A stretch of DNA of 64,000 nucleotides from Oncomelania hupensis (Eukaryota; Mollusca; Gastropoda; Littorinimorpha; Pomatiopsidae), in assembly GCA_036898135.1 (NCBI GenBank), contig JBAHVR010000308.1, positions 367,501 to 431,500 of the forward strand, in the 5' to 3' direction. A program made the translations under genes and the position numbers. Position 1 is the first letter of the stretch, and every line of letters begins with the position of its first letter. Below are positions 9,526-21,820 of the stretch, piece by piece. Under the pieces are notes generated by a model that saw only the letters and a program-made list of their open reading frames with translations, did not search any database and had not been told where the DNA came from.

Positions 9526-11482
9526 CTGGTCAGAAGAAGAGAGAAAAAAAAAGATAAGCAAACAGAAGAAACTGGGAATAAAACTTACAAGAGACAACAG
9601 ACAACAAACCCACGAATGAACTTTGAAGTTTAACGTCCACAGCCACCATTGGCGATACGGCAGACCATCCCAGGGAAGAGGAGGAGTATGGACCTAAATC
9701 AACACTGAACCATCAGAGTATTGATATTGCTAAGGTGGACCATGGAAACATAATAGAGAAACAGGAAGAGAAAAAGGAGCACGAAGACAGATGGTAGAAA
9801 GAAAGAAACATTGAAACGTTGAATGAACGAATGACAAGATTTGTATAGCGCACACATCATTCAGGCTTTCATTTCAATTGGCACAGCAATCAACATAAGG
9901 AAAAGCATCATCCCCACGTCACCTTATCCCCCACCTCACACCAAAATAGCACACTCACTAACCCACACACTCACTAACCCACACACTCACTAACCCACAC
10001 ACTCACTCATCCACACACACACTCACTCACCCACACACTCACTCACCCACACACTCACTCACCCACACACTAACCCTACCACACAATCACTCACCCACAC
10101 AATCACTCACCCACACAATCACTCACTTACCCACACACTCACCCACTCACCCACCCACTCACTCACCCACACACCCACACACTGACTCACCAACACAATC
10201 ACTCACACACACAATCACTCACCCACATACTCACTCGCGCCTCTACCCTTCTACCCCCCGGCCCTCCTCTTCATCCCCCTTCCCCTTCCTCCAAAACAAA
10301 CCCACTTACTCCCAAGAGCCCAGAACTCCATGTTATTCAAGCCGCTCTGGAAAGCATTCATGTCTATGATGCATTGTGAGGACAGGATAGGCCCCAGAGC
10401 CTCTGAATAAGTGCCCAGCCGCCGGATATTCTGCAGAACTTGCAGCAGCGGCAATACTATGCTGGATCCTCCTGTAATAAAAAGTCAAATCAAATCAAGT
10501 CAAGTCAAGACAAGGCAAGACAAACTAATAACACAACATTTCAAATTCAGTCAAAAGTCTAGCTCAGTCAAAGTAACAAGTCAAGTAAAAATAGCACATT
10601 CAACAATCATCTTGGTAGCTTAATACTACAACTTGTCCTTTAACGCCTCTAAATGGTTTTTGGTAGCAGTATACTAAAGGCGTTGTGAGACTATTAATGT
10701 AGTATATCTTTTTCCGAATATTCTCGTAATTCTACCAGAATGTGTGAAGTGATTGAAACCAAGAAATCTACCTAGAATAATTAGTATTATTGGGATTATT
10801 ATAACATGTTATTAGAGATAAACAATAAATAGAGAACGTGATAACTATTTAATTAATCCACAAAGCACAGCTACAGACCATTTCCCAGAAACTGGGCCAA
10901 GAGTAGTTGAATGAGATCTTGAGATCCAGAGTTGCCAGGGACAACAGGAACAGCCGCAATGGTGACCTTGGATGTTGCCGTTGACGTTGTATTCTGCGAT
11001 GTAGACGACGCAGAACTCAAATACGATGAAACCGAAGGTCCTGCCCCCGAAGGTGAAGGTGACCCGGTCGTGGCATTTTCAGATGCACAAGCTGGGGTGG
11101 TATTTTCAATGGTTTTAAACGATTCTTGCGGTGAGGTCTCTGAAATTGAAGTTGATGGCTGCAATGTTGTGTCTGGCGATGACGACGATAGGGAAGAAGA
11201 AGAAGAAGAAGACGATGCATTCGCTGAACCGGAAGCATTGTTTAACTCTGAGCTCAAGGCTGATGCACTTTGTATGGAATTTGTATTTGCCGCTATAGGT
11301 GATGTAACTATAGCAACTGTAGTCGGTGATGATGTTGACGTTGTACTTGCTGTTGCGGTTATTGCCGCTGGTGGGACTGAAACAATTTCTGTAGAGTTCT
11401 CCTGAGCGTCTCCATGTTGAACACAGAACGCAAGAAGAACAAATACTAAAAGACAAGCACCACGTGCCTGCAAAAGCTTCAT
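9344..11482 (-). CDS. NRF-domain protein with mucin-like N-terminus (partial gene, three exons)
   Basis: Exons 10879-11482, 10310-10471 and 9344-9525 join in consistent phase (1, then 1, then 0). The product has a signal peptide (MKLLQARGACLLVFVLLAFC, cleavage probably near GDA/QE) and then ~150 residues dominated by Ser, Thr, Ala and Asn, with several N-glycosylation sequons. It continues into an NRF-type domain: LSSQCIIDMNAFQSGLNNME followed by FWAL, then IDAMGKPKAGLMKGQRVLVG and DYDECRTI. NRF domains normally precede a multi-pass acyltransferase-3 region in invertebrate lipid or drug-transport proteins. No such exons are seen to the left, so the gene may continue in exons I missed, be truncated, or encode a secreted NRF-only protein. 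Confidence 0.75.
9955..10232. repeat. Minisatellite in the NRF gene intron
   Basis: About 20 imperfect units of ACACTCACTCACCC type fill most of the intron between the two NRF-domain exons. Confidence 0.85.
10310..10471 (-). CDS. NRF gene exon 2
   Basis: A 162-nt exon with acceptor TTTTTATTACAG and donor GTAAGT. It encodes IVLPLLQVLQNIRRLGTYSE followed by ALGPILSSQCIIDMNAFQSG, the first part of the NRF domain with its first conserved Cys. The phases match exon 1 and exon 3 exactly. Confidence 0.8.
10879..11482 (-). CDS. NRF gene exon 1 (signal peptide and Ser/Thr-rich region)
   Basis: Starts at ATG 11480-11482 and encodes a signal peptide and a low-complexity Ser/Thr-rich ectodomain with a run of about ten serines. 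The donor I infer is the weak ATG|GTCTGT at 10877-10878. Without splicing the frame stops two codons later. Splicing is preferred because phase 1 fits exon 2 and the product then reads into a real NRF domain. The poly-Ser region is coded by mixed AGC/TCT/TCG codons, so it is unlikely to be a simple microsatellite expansion. Confidence 0.75.
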
Positions 11483-11639
11483 AGTGGCTGTTTGAGCTTG
11501 TAAACCAGCTCAAAGTAAAATTAAAATAATAATAAAATGTTAAAACACAGTGTAAAATAGTTAATTGGAAGTATCAATTACCGTATACACTTCTGATTTA
11601 ATTCTGATGTTGTTTGGTTTAGTTATAAACAATTTTGTT

Positions 11640-11780
11640 TCCGTTCAGACAGTGAATAAACTAATTGTTATACACAATTTTTAGTTCAGTTTCAGACAGC
11701 TGACAGTTGTTTAAAACAATTTTAGTTCAGTTTTAGACAGTTGATAGTTGTTTTGGACAATTTGTAGTTCAGTTTCAGAC
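11640..11780. repeat. Short tandem duplication
   Basis: The phrase AATTTTTAGTTCAGTTTCAGACAG recurs with small changes about three times (around 11675, 11720 and 11760, TTGTTTxAxACAATTTxTAGTTCAG). Confidence 0.55.
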
Positions 11781-11904
11781 AAATTGGTTCACGTTAGTAC
11801 CTCTCTAAAGTCAGTTTTTTCAATTCAGATTTTAACAGAAAACTTCAGTGTTAATATTTTAGATGCTGTTTGCATAGGTTATATGCGCAGATTTTTGTGT
11901 GTGG

Positions 11905-12140
11905 CAGATCCTGACGCTCATGGTCTAGACACTCAGCAGGCTATTTCTATCATCGAGCAGGCAGTTCTATTTCCCCATCCCCGGTCGCCCCAGGATTGTG
12001 CTCAGTCGTCTGGGCGTCAGACTATGCGCCCAAAGACTGCTAGTGGGAGCCTCGGGTGGCTCGAGTTAGATCCTGTATCGGCCAGCGCCTTAAGCGGCTC
12101 TTGAGCTGAAAAAGCGCTATATAAAAGTAAACTTTAACTA
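11905..12140 (+). repeat. SINE-like repeat ending GCGCTATATAAA
   Basis: Matches, in opposite orientation, the repeats at 42955-43265 and 45508-45800 (CCTGACGCTCATG, GGATTGTGCTCAGTCGTCTG, TTAGATCCTGTATCGGCCAG, AGCGGCTCTTGAGCTG, AGCGCTATATAAA). The end resembles the 3' termini of the LINE remnants at 29640 and 39495 (cGCTATATAA), which suggests the SINE shares a 3' end with a partner LINE. Confidence 0.65.
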
Positions 12141-12154
12141 ATGTAGACTTGTTC

Positions 12155-13955
12155 TGTGAAGAAAAGAATACAGTTCCAAACACGATTATTTAGAAAATAT
12201 ACTGCTTCAGTTCGTATTACAAGAGACTCTTCTGAGTATTTTGTAATCATAAAGAAACATTTCGTGTTAAGAATAAAACACACTTTGCCGCAATCGCAGG
12301 AAAATATTTCAACCAGTTAAACTTCTTAAAGTCAACACAAATTCTATCGATGCCCAGCAGATAGAAACTGCAATTAACTAAAGGAGACAAAACGTTTGTG
12401 AGAAAAAATTGTCTCGCTTAAGACAAATCCACACAAATTATTATTGTGATTTTGTCCTCATAGTCTGTAAAGTGTACGTTGGAGAAAAAAAATTTTTTTT
12501 GTTCTGCGCTGGTTTGTTCAGAATTCAAGGCCGGGGCCCGAAGCAGAGAACGTCAGCAATGCCTAGGCTAACCCACTTTTTCAACTCAACAAAAAGTCTC
12601 TCCTTGTTTAGTACAGGCAAATTTCCACAGAGAAATATAGTTTTTGATTGCGACCTACAACCTGTGAACTGTATTTTTGCAATCACCGATTTTGTTCTGT
12701 TCCGTGTCCAAGATTCTAAGTACAGAAATCGTAAATAATGTCTCACATGAATTGTTTTAAGAGATCCGTGTTTCTTACGAGAACTGCTTTCTTGATCTTT
12801 CCAATCAACAATGTCCAGCTGATACGCAATGGCAGGAACTTCTCAGTCTCCAAAGCTCTAAAGTACTATAGTAAATTTCTAGATTCCGGAATAAGAGAGA
12901 CTTATTTCTTAAGAGTTTTCACTTTTTCACCTTCCAAGTCCCAGCAGTTTCAAAATACCAAGCACTCCACAGAATACAAACTCTCAGGTGGAATACAGAA
13001 AACGGTATCACTAGGTTCGAGATAAGGCAGACGCTTCTCTTATGAGTTCCACTTTCTCTTCCATTTTGTCACCTCTACACAAAATTTTTTGATGTCCGAC
13101 AAATCACTTCACAGTATCCAAGATGTGTACAAGTATGCTCCGAGTACCCGAAGACCTAGGAGAAATACAGCCTGTATTTTCAGTGTGTTTGGTAGGGTTC
13201 AGTAATATAATTTCAAAGTAAAGTTCACCCAGTTTGCTACTCGACATCCGAACTTTAAGGCCGAATCACACGCAACATCGTATTTTACGAGGAGACAGAT
13301 GAACATTTTCATTTTCATCACGCGTGTGCACTGATCGCAAGTGGATGAGCGGTCTGTTTCCCTTCAACATTCTTTCACAACGTTCGTTGTACGCGTGCAC
13401 CTATTGTTGTTCACCTCTGACCATTCTATTTCGTATCTCCCCTGAAAAAGTTTCAATCGATGATAAGTGTAACCGAGCAATTATGCAGTGTGTGGGTGAC
13501 TATAGTTAGTGGTGGGCAGATCAATAGTAGATATCAGTAGATAGGAATGCACAGAGTACGAGCTTATTTATCACTAATTATTGGCTTTGTTATTGCTGTA
13601 AGATATGATGTCCGTGTATGTGCCTTGACACTACAATCAGCCTCGTTATCGGGAATGAATTGGGACTTTATTAAGTTTATTCGTACAAGCCATACTATGT
13701 GTGCTTTTATATTATAATCGCTCTTTCTCAAATGTCATTTTCTGGGACAATTGTTGGGGTAAATTTGGGAGCCCGTTGGTGTATACTGATAAAATCGTTG
13801 GTGCTAAGTGTTCCCGTAACCTTCAGTTTACTAGGGAGATAGGCGTTTGGGGTCTGCCTTTTCCCTGGATCAGCTTAATGAGGACGGCGCCCATCTCCTC
13901 TTCCTCTCTGCCTTGCCTTTTTCCAGGTTTAAAACACAACCAGGTACCAGTTCAC
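12155..13955. other. No gene recognised
   Basis: Open frames up to 128 codons occur but show no known motif, signal peptide or splice-site support. Nothing else is distinctive. Confidence 0.45.
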
Positions 13956-13959
13956 AGCG

Positions 13960-14135
13960 GGGGTGGACTAGGTAGAGTGTGCAGATCGGTCGTTTCATTC
14001 TTCGTGCCGTTTAGTGGTTGCCTTACAAGTATGGTCACCCATCCAAGTTGTATTCAAGATCGACATTGCGTAACAAAACACTTCTAGTCAGCGGCCAAAC
14101 CATTACACCACTGTGCCACGCTGAGGCGGTAAAAT
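13960..14135 (-). repeat. Possible tRNA-derived SINE fragment
   Basis: On the minus strand, CAGCGTGGCACAGTGGTGTA followed by ATGG looks like an A-box head, and the downstream GATGGGTGACCATAC resembles common SINE bodies. The B box is not clear. Confidence 0.35.
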
Positions 14136-14891
14136 AATAATAATTAACAATACAATTTACAATACAATACAACTTGGCAGCGTGTTGAGTATTGGATTCT
14201 TCAAAGGAATGCTATTACCCACTCGTCTTTCGTCTGTGGAGATCAGCTAGTTAATCGCCCGGTACTAATCTTAATACATTTATAAGTTCAGCTCGGTCTG
14301 TGTTAGGCTGGGGTTACAGAGATAGAGAGAAAATGATAAAAGATTCATTGACACACTAGCTCGCACACGGCTATGAAACATAGGTAGTCCAGCCACTTGT
14401 TAACAGTAAATATCACTTTTATTTCCTCTACTCTATACATAATCTTCTAATCACTATACTAACTTAAATGTCCAAATATCACTTCGAATAGTTCGTTCCT
14501 TGATAGGTCTATGCAGCTACTGTCTCATCATGAGGTTAATAGTGCTTTCTGTCCAACTGGTCAGTTTTCTGGAAGAGTGGACTATTGATGTCCTTCTAGA
14601 GCAGTTTTGGTGCACGGTTTCAATTGACTAAACTCTCTCGTAGATGAGCGGTGTTGTGGTGGTGTCTTCTCCTGGTTGGCAGCCTGTTGGGCTATCTTAC
14701 ATGTAGCTCAGTGCTAGATGCTCCACTGCAGGCCAAATGTCAGGGTGGACTCTTAATGGTCTTCCTCCTGCCTCAGGCCAACGATGCCTGCTCGTCTGCA
14801 AAATATGAGACGAATTTCTGCAACACCGTGTTCACTAAGGGTGTGCAGAGCGTCTCACTGATGGCAGAGACAGCCCTCAGTGATAGCTCCA

Positions 14892-14893
<2 letters not shown>

Positions 14894-14976
<83 letters not shown>
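14894..14976. repeat. (TA)n microsatellite abutting the LTR retrotransposon
   Basis: An uninterrupted TA array ends exactly at the first base of the left LTR. A similar array begins two bases after the right LTR. Confidence 0.95.
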
Positions 14977-14979
<3 letters not shown>

Positions 14980-17792
14980 AAGCCCCTTTCACCCCCCCAC
15001 CCCACGGCGCACCCCCAACAAAAAGGAGAGATAACACCATACTGGCAAGGGTTCTGTCAGGAATGGCTTCATAAAGGCTCACAAGAGGTTGCCGGGTTAA
15101 ATAAAATATCAGTTCTGACACCATCCCCGACAAACCGATCTTTCCACAGGTATAGGCTCGCCGAGACATCCCAAATCCACCCAAAAAGAAACAACACCTC
15201 CCGCCCACAGCGGAGAGAATTGCGTTTCACAAAATATTAATAGGATGGATGCCTCCCCAAAAGCCACAACCTGAGGAAACAAAGGTCTGTCAGAGAAAAA
15301 TTTATTTACTTTCATTATGGAAAGTTATGTGTAAAATATTATAAATTTTATTTTAAACTCTGTTTGTAAAAATTATAAAAATGTGTTTGAGATGCATGAA
15401 ATGAAAATGCACAGTGACTGGTAAACTTCAAGTAGAGAAAGAATCAGAATTCTTGTCTTAGACTAAACAATTAGAGTATTTAGAAAGAAAAAGAAATACT
15501 AACTAAACACACATTTTATTTAAACGACACTTCACAAAACATTTAATACAAAACGGAGACCACACACAGAATGATGGGGAAATAAAAGAAATAATTTATT
15601 CTTTCTTTGGGGTTTTGTTTCTGGATTTTTCTCACATCACATTCATGCAAAACTTTCACAGTTGTCTTTCTTGCAAAACATAGCTTTCGATTCATACAAG
15701 ATTTCTTCTAGAAAATTTCATATTATAAAAATTAGTATTATTTGAATTCTGTTAAATATTTCGTTCTATAATTATAACAAAACAATAACTGATTACAGAT
15801 TTCAGGTTGTTGCATATTTTCTAGCGTTCTAAAAATTACTATTTATGTTAATACATAAAGAAAAAGGAAATTCCGGGTATTTCATTGGAAACCAAAAAAT
15901 CGTTGAAAATCACATAGATTCAAAACATAAAAATTTCAGGCTACACCGTGAATCAAAACTATTAAAATAAAATATTGTGAAGTCGCAGAAACACAGAAAT
16001 TCTAGTATACAAATCCATTCACAACCTCGGAGAATAACGGTCAGAATTTAGAAATTTCATATTTTCACAATAAAATGTTTACCGGGTTAGGAGAATTTAG
16101 TTAGAAATTTTGTTCTTTACGTGGACTTAGAGGGCTATTGTAATTCTAAAATTCCGAAAAGGCTCAAAACAGCGTTGAAAAGAAGGAAGAAAAAAAAAAC
16201 TAAGTCCACGGACGCGCAAACCCACCGAAATTTACTTTCACATTCAAGCTGTCATCATCTTTTTCTAAATCAGCGTAAGAGTTGTTGGCCGCCATCACAG
16301 TCCGTTTTATAAGCAAAACAAAAGGGTAAAACAGCCAATCAACATCCATGTTTCACAACACGTGATCTATACTAGCAAATCAGGTAATGGTTTTAACATT
16401 CCTGTATCAATGAGAGAGGGAAACAGTCTAGTGTGTACAGATTTTAATCAAATGTACTGGTTTTTGGAAAATAACAGGGTCTACCATAATCATAGGTAAG
16501 AAGTTTATTGGTCATACTTTATTAGGAACCATCGAGGAGTAGAATCTGATAATTCTTAAAGAAAATACACGAACTCAAACATGTTTAACCGGCCTAGTTC
16601 CAACGTGGTGACAAATTTGAGGTATAATTAACCGACCCGGTTCCCCCCCGATTCGAACATATTTATAATCGGTGCAGAAAAATGAGAGTCGGTTTTTTAG
16701 CAACCCGAAACGCTTAAGATCAGCGCTCCCTATGAGTCGGACAGCTGCACCGGTTTAGCAACATTTTCTCTGACCTTTCCGAACTGTCAACAAAAATCTC
16801 TGTGTAATTTTCCCATTCAACTTTTTCTTCCATGTTTACGCCCGGTGCAGACATACTGTAATCAATGCATAAAAATTTGGGTCTGTACATTATCAACCCT
16901 AAACACTTAGGATTAGTGCTCCAAGTGACTTGAATAGCTGCACCGAATTAACACGATTTTCCATTAACTTCTTCAAACTATAAATGTAAGGGTCTAGGCA
17001 ATTCTTCCATTGAACTGTTTCTTTTGTCTTTATAATGGAAATTCCCAATCTAAAACTTCTCCTCCACACTACATTTTATTTACAATTCTATTTGCTATAA
17101 AAGACTAACAAAAATACAGACAGCGGAAAGGCTAGAATTAATTCTTCCTAAGAAAAACTAAACATACTGTCTAGATCTAGAATCCCGCTAAAATTCTCAA
17201 TCAGGTTACCTTGACTACCTATGGTAACCGGAAATTCTTTTCCACAGTCTACTGATCAATCACATTTTCCTTCACAAAGCGATCCTAGCAACTCGAAACA
17301 AATCTTTTAACCACTCAAATTTCACTTCACAACACATCCAAGAATTCGTTAAAATAGTTCTCAATTGGTATGCCATTTTCACTGCATATACACACAATTT
17401 AGTTTCGATATTTAGATCCAGTACCAAAACTATCCCTAGATAAAATAAGAATATTTTTCTTCACACACATCCACAGAAATCAATAGCGGATACAATTCGA
17501 CGATCAAAATTTTACACCACTAGAAAACACACAGTTCACAATAATAATCTCACTAGTACCTGCATGCTTACTGTTGTCGTCTGCTCAAGCTCAAAAGGCA
17601 CAAATTCCTATAGGCCAAGGTACATGTATAACCAAAACAACCATAGGCACATGCAACCTAGTTATTAATTAATAATCAAGTTATAAATTTACAACAAAAG
17701 GTTTTCTAGCCTTCCAAAGAGGCTTACAAATTTACTAATTTATTATTTTTTTAAAAATTAAATATTTGATAAGCCAACCGGAGGGGCTTACA
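14977..17792 (-). mobile_element. 3' LTR (left copy), 2816 bp
   Basis: Bounded by TGTAAGCCCC and GGGGCTTACA. It matches the right copy throughout, except for the LINE insertion there and about a dozen small changes. A 63-codon frame at 16121-16312 is present unchanged in both copies, but has no recognisable motif. Confidence 0.95.
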
Positions 17793-18768
17793 TCCTTCCC
17801 TGCTAAGGAAAAAAAAATGCTCCTGCATTTACTTATTGCAAAAGATATTCATAACATTATGAAAAGTTATATAAATTTTATTTATTTATTTTACAGGTGA
17901 AAACGGTTAAAGAATTAAATCCATTTCCTGGCGGACTTCATTACACAAATGGCAAAGGCGTTTTGTACAGAACAAGAGGACAACTGTTTTTACAGGTCCA
18001 GAGGACAGTCAGAGAGAGACCGGATCAACTCCCTTTGACCTAAATAAAGGAAAATACCCTGTCTATTCACAACAAAACTTGTTGTAAAACGTTTCATCGA
18101 AAAAATTGGCATTCTGAATTCATCTGGTTCTGCAATACAAGAACGTTCCGGTAAGTCTTATCTATATCTCTACTTGTTGACCAGAAGTAATTATGAATTA
18201 AAATATAAATACTTCTTTCCCCATAGCCAATCAAGGCATCCAGTACCATCAAGGGAAAGGTCCTTCAGTTATTTCCACAGTAAACGCAGTGTTTACTAAC
18301 TGGAAATAAGTGATAGAACGAACAAAATTCCGTGCCCTAAGTTTCAAACGGAGAACCTACGGACACTAAAATCCATTCTACAACCAGCTTTACCAATCTA
18401 TCGCACACCTTAGCCCGCGACCTGAAAGTGAGCGTCGTCAATTGCAGAAATGGTCAATGGCTAAATCACTCAATTGGTTTTTCTAATATCTTGTCGACGG
18501 TCCATCAGATACCAACTAAGCGAGAAGCCAAAGTTTGAGATTATCGATAAATCCCGAAACAAATAATAAGCCGACTGGGCTTCGGTCAATCGGAAATAAA
18601 AATATACCGTGGAGACACCCTGATCATGCCCCAAACACGGAACTAAAAGAAAGAAACTGAACTTCTCCATATTCTTAAGGTCAACAATTTTCTTGTGATG
18701 CAGAACTGATGATTGGTTATTTACACAGCTAAGCTGCACTTAATATAATATTTATTTAAATTACTAGT

Positions 18769-18807
<39 letters not shown>

Positions 18808-18880
18808 TTTCATCTTGTTGCTAATTTTATTTTATTTCAATTTTTTTTTTTAAATTTTATTTTATTATTATTATTATTAC

Positions 18881-18943
<63 letters not shown>

Positions 18944-19402
18944 ACCAGTTTGTGTAGCATAGATTTATAGTAAACATAAATAAGAAATGTTCATGTTTTG
19001 GTTGTCCAGTCCATGTTCATATAGCTTAACCATCTTGTTACATTCCTCGAAACTGTATGACGTAATTTGTCTTCACAGTAGAAAAAAAAAAAATTTCAAG
19101 GCCATCACAGAGTCAAGAAAATTTCCGGCACAATGGTAGACTATAGATCCACTCACAAAACACTAAACTGTGACTGTCAGAGCATTAGGTAGGCATCAGT
19201 TATGTAGAAGAATAAGTTTTGAGAATAAGTTTTTGATTGCACATTTTTTTTAGTGTTCTGTTGATCTTCAGTTTAATTCAAGTCACAATATTTAGTTTCG
19301 CCTTGTTACTAAATACACACATACTCAATAATCAATCCAGCTGAAAAATTATAAGCTTGAAGTACACAAAGTCTGTAGTATCAATGAAAGCCTGCATGTT
19401 TA
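17793..19402 (-). mobile_element. Gypsy 3' internal non-coding region
   Basis: Lies between the integrase stop and the polypurine tract. It holds a (TTTA)n run (18769-18810) and a (TTA)n run (18862-18942). The minus strand has an 89-codon frame (18470-18739) and the plus strand a 46-codon exon-like frame (17897-18043, after TTTTACAG, containing NPFPGGLHYTNGKGVLYRTR). Neither is recognised. An env-like gene is not evident. Confidence 0.7.
18769..18942. repeat. (TTTA)n and (TTA)n microsatellites
   Basis: Ten or so TTTA units, then a gap, then about 25 TTA units. Confidence 0.9.
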
Positions 19403-20734
19403 TTAGTTGTTCATCCACCTGGGTATATTAATACCCTTATATGGCATTAATCTGTCAATGTGATAAGCTTTAGGAATTGACTTCGCAGTTTTCTTCAACA
19501 TATATGTCAGATCATCCACTTTCTTTGTTACAAGGTATGGACCTTTCCAACGGCGAACTAACTTCTGGCAAATTCCCACTGAACGACTGGGTTCAAACAA
19601 CCACACCAATTGTCCTGGAGTAAAGGCGCGTTTCCTGGCATGAAGGTCATAATATCGTTTCTGGTAAGTTGATCTTTTCTTGATGTTTTTCCTGGCAATT
19701 TCATGAGCTTCTGACAATTTTGACTGTAGATTCTGGACATACTCAGGTATTGATTGATCTGGCTGGATCTCCTTTGGGCGCTGGATAACTGCTTCCACAG
19801 GTAACGTAATTTCACGGCCAAACACCATCATATTGGGTGTAAGTTGTGTAGTGCTATGCTCTGAAGCACGATAAGCCATGAGAACTTGAGGTAAGTAGAT
19901 GTCCCACAACTTTTGCTTTTGTTCACAATACATCCTTAGCATGTTAGCAAGTGTTCTCATAAACCTTTCCACACCTCCATTCGCTTGTGGATGATAGCTT
20001 GTTGTTCTAGTTTTATCAATGTGTAATAGATGACACATTTCTTTGAAGATGCTACTTTCAAAATTACTCCCTTGGTCGGTAATAATTTGTAGTGGCGTTC
20101 CAAACCGACAGACAAATTCGCTGACAAAAATGTTAGCAATTGTCCGGGCCTCTTGATCAGGCATAGCATATGCTTCTGTCCACTTTGTAAATAAATCTGT
20201 GACGACTAGCACATATTTGTTGTTTTTATGAGTGATAGGTAGAGGACCCATAATGTCTAGTGCAACACGTTCCATAGGTTCACCAACAGCATAACAACCC
20301 AACGGAGCATGAGACTTGCTTTTAGGAGTCTTTTTAGATGCACAACAATCACATTGCTGTACATAATGTTCCAGATTTTCACGCATTTTTGGCCAATAAA
20401 ATGTCTTTTTCATCTGTTTCAGAACCTTATCAGCACAAAAGTGACCAGCAGTGGGAATATCATGGCAGTATTTCATCACTGACTTCCGAAGCGTTGCGGG
20501 AACGACAATCTGTAGAAATTCTAGACCGTTGTCTATACAGCGTCTATATAACACACCGTGGTGTAATATTAATCGATCCCATGCAGCCCACAATGCTTTA
20601 AGTTCAGCACATTGATGCGAAATTGAATTCCAAGTCGGTCGTTCAACATTCTGTTCTTTAGCTTGATAAATAGGAGAAATATTTTCATCCAACAGCTGAG
20701 CATTTTTTAATGTTTCAGAGTCCCAACCTTCCAT
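19403..20734 (-). pseudogene. Gypsy pol: integrase
   Basis: A 443-residue open frame with an intact-looking Ty3/Gypsy integrase. The zinc finger has the H-x6-H..C-x2-C pattern (HDIPTAGH near residues 91-98; CDCC near 128-131). The catalytic triad appears as D160 (ALDIMGPLP), D220 (IITDQGSNFE) and E256 (NGGVERF), with 35 residues between the last two. A C-terminal basic region ends in YHIDRLMPYKG. The frame is cut off from the upstream RNase H remnant by a frameshift at about 20760, so it could not be made as part of a normal Pol polyprotein. Confidence 0.93.
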
Positions 20735-21180
20735 AGTTGATTCAGGAACAGTATATATTGTTTTGTTGTATCATCCTTTAGTTGCAAGTCCAAAGGAGAA
20801 ATTTCTTTACTTGGACCTTGACCCAAATCAGGTTGCTGTTTTCCTTCAGAGTCATTTCCAGCTTGATTCAGTTCTCCATTAGCCTTTCTTTTACCATTTG
20901 CCATATAGCACTGTACATCTGTCTCAACATTTTGAGATGAAAATGCGTTCAAAGATGAAGTCTCCACTTTTATAACATCTAACTCGGCCACAGGTATTTC
21001 GTCATCCGGTTGTCTCCCTTCTTCCTCCTTGCATTGTATTCTTGTACATGTAGAACAAGGGTGTCGTGACAAGGCATCAGCATTTCTATGCTGTGTTCCC
21101 GGCCGGTGTACATCGTTTAGGTTATACGTTTCTAATCATTGTAGCCAACTCATCACTCGAGCCAAGAGAGTTTTCAGATT
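20707..21180 (-). pseudogene. Gypsy pol: RNase H C-terminal remnant and linker
   Basis: The frame reads LKTLLARVMSWLQ, then a stop (TGA at 21136-21138), then LETYNLNDVHRPGTQHRNAD and ALSRHPCSTC. This is the typical end of a Gypsy RNase H domain followed by the linker to integrase. The stop stands where Arg is common, which fits a CGA-to-TGA change. Sequence farther upstream loses similarity at ~21185, marking a large internal deletion. Confidence 0.85.
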
Positions 21181-21184
21181 TCTC

Positions 21185-21820
21185 AACTCAATGAATGACA
21201 TTGAATATGAAAGTATACATTTTGCTAGATTATTCATCAATATAACTTGTTTGAAATTCTGTGTTCCTTTGTACACGTCATAACCTATGCCTACTATGCT
21301 AAAATATGGAATATTATTAATTTATTTTCTTTTTGCAAAATAAAATGTCTTAAGTTTTGAGAAATAAAAATGTTGTTTAATTATATTCATTCTTGATTTT
21401 TATTGCAAATCAATGTATGTGTTACACAAACGACACAACACCAGACAACATTTCTTCACAGCTAACAATATTTTTCTCAACCTAAACTTCATACACTAAT
21501 AATAATAAGGAGAATATTATTGATTTCTTTCTTATTACATATTTCTGAATAAATTCTGGCTAAAGCTAATAAACATTCGCATAAGCTGAAGCAGATATTT
21601 AGCTTCATTCAATCTATCCATCTTCTAAACACAATTTCTTGTAAAGAAATAGTGTAATTCTTCAACAGGGGTTTTCAACATGGGCTGAGGCAGAAATTAG
21701 CCTCATTTAATCGAATCCCATTTCTTGTAAAGAAATAGTGTAATTCTACAACTAAAATAACATGGGCTGAGGCAGCAATTAGCCTCATTTAATCGAATCC
21801 CACTTCTTGACACCAATTCT
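21185..21820 (-). mobile_element. Gypsy leader region with internal tandem repeats
   Basis: Untranslated sequence between the 5' LTR and the pol deletion. Three diverged tandem units carry GCTGAGGCAGxAATTAGCCT and TTTAATCGAATCCCA (about 21580-21665, 21683-21765 and 21766-21820). The last contains the primer-binding site. Confidence 0.7.
21793..21815 (-). promoter_or_regulatory. Primer-binding site for tRNA-Leu
   Basis: The plus strand reads TCGAATCCCACTTCTTGACA followed by CCA, the 3' end of a tRNA-Leu including CCA, with one extra T compared with the usual CTTCTGACACCA. On the element's own strand this is a primer-binding site starting 5 bases inside the 5' LTR end. Confidence 0.75.

Noticed and set aside
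9961..10230. CRISPR-like regular repeat
   Set aside because: Units are short, contiguous and degenerate without spacers, in eukaryotic intron DNA; it is a minisatellite.
10932..11405. 157-codon acidic frame on the plus strand
   Set aside because: Antisense shadow of the Ser/Thr-rich exon, lacking any independent evidence.
16121..16312. 63-codon frame conserved in both LTRs
   Set aside because: The LTRs are nearly identical by origin, so conservation carries no coding signal; no motif is visible.
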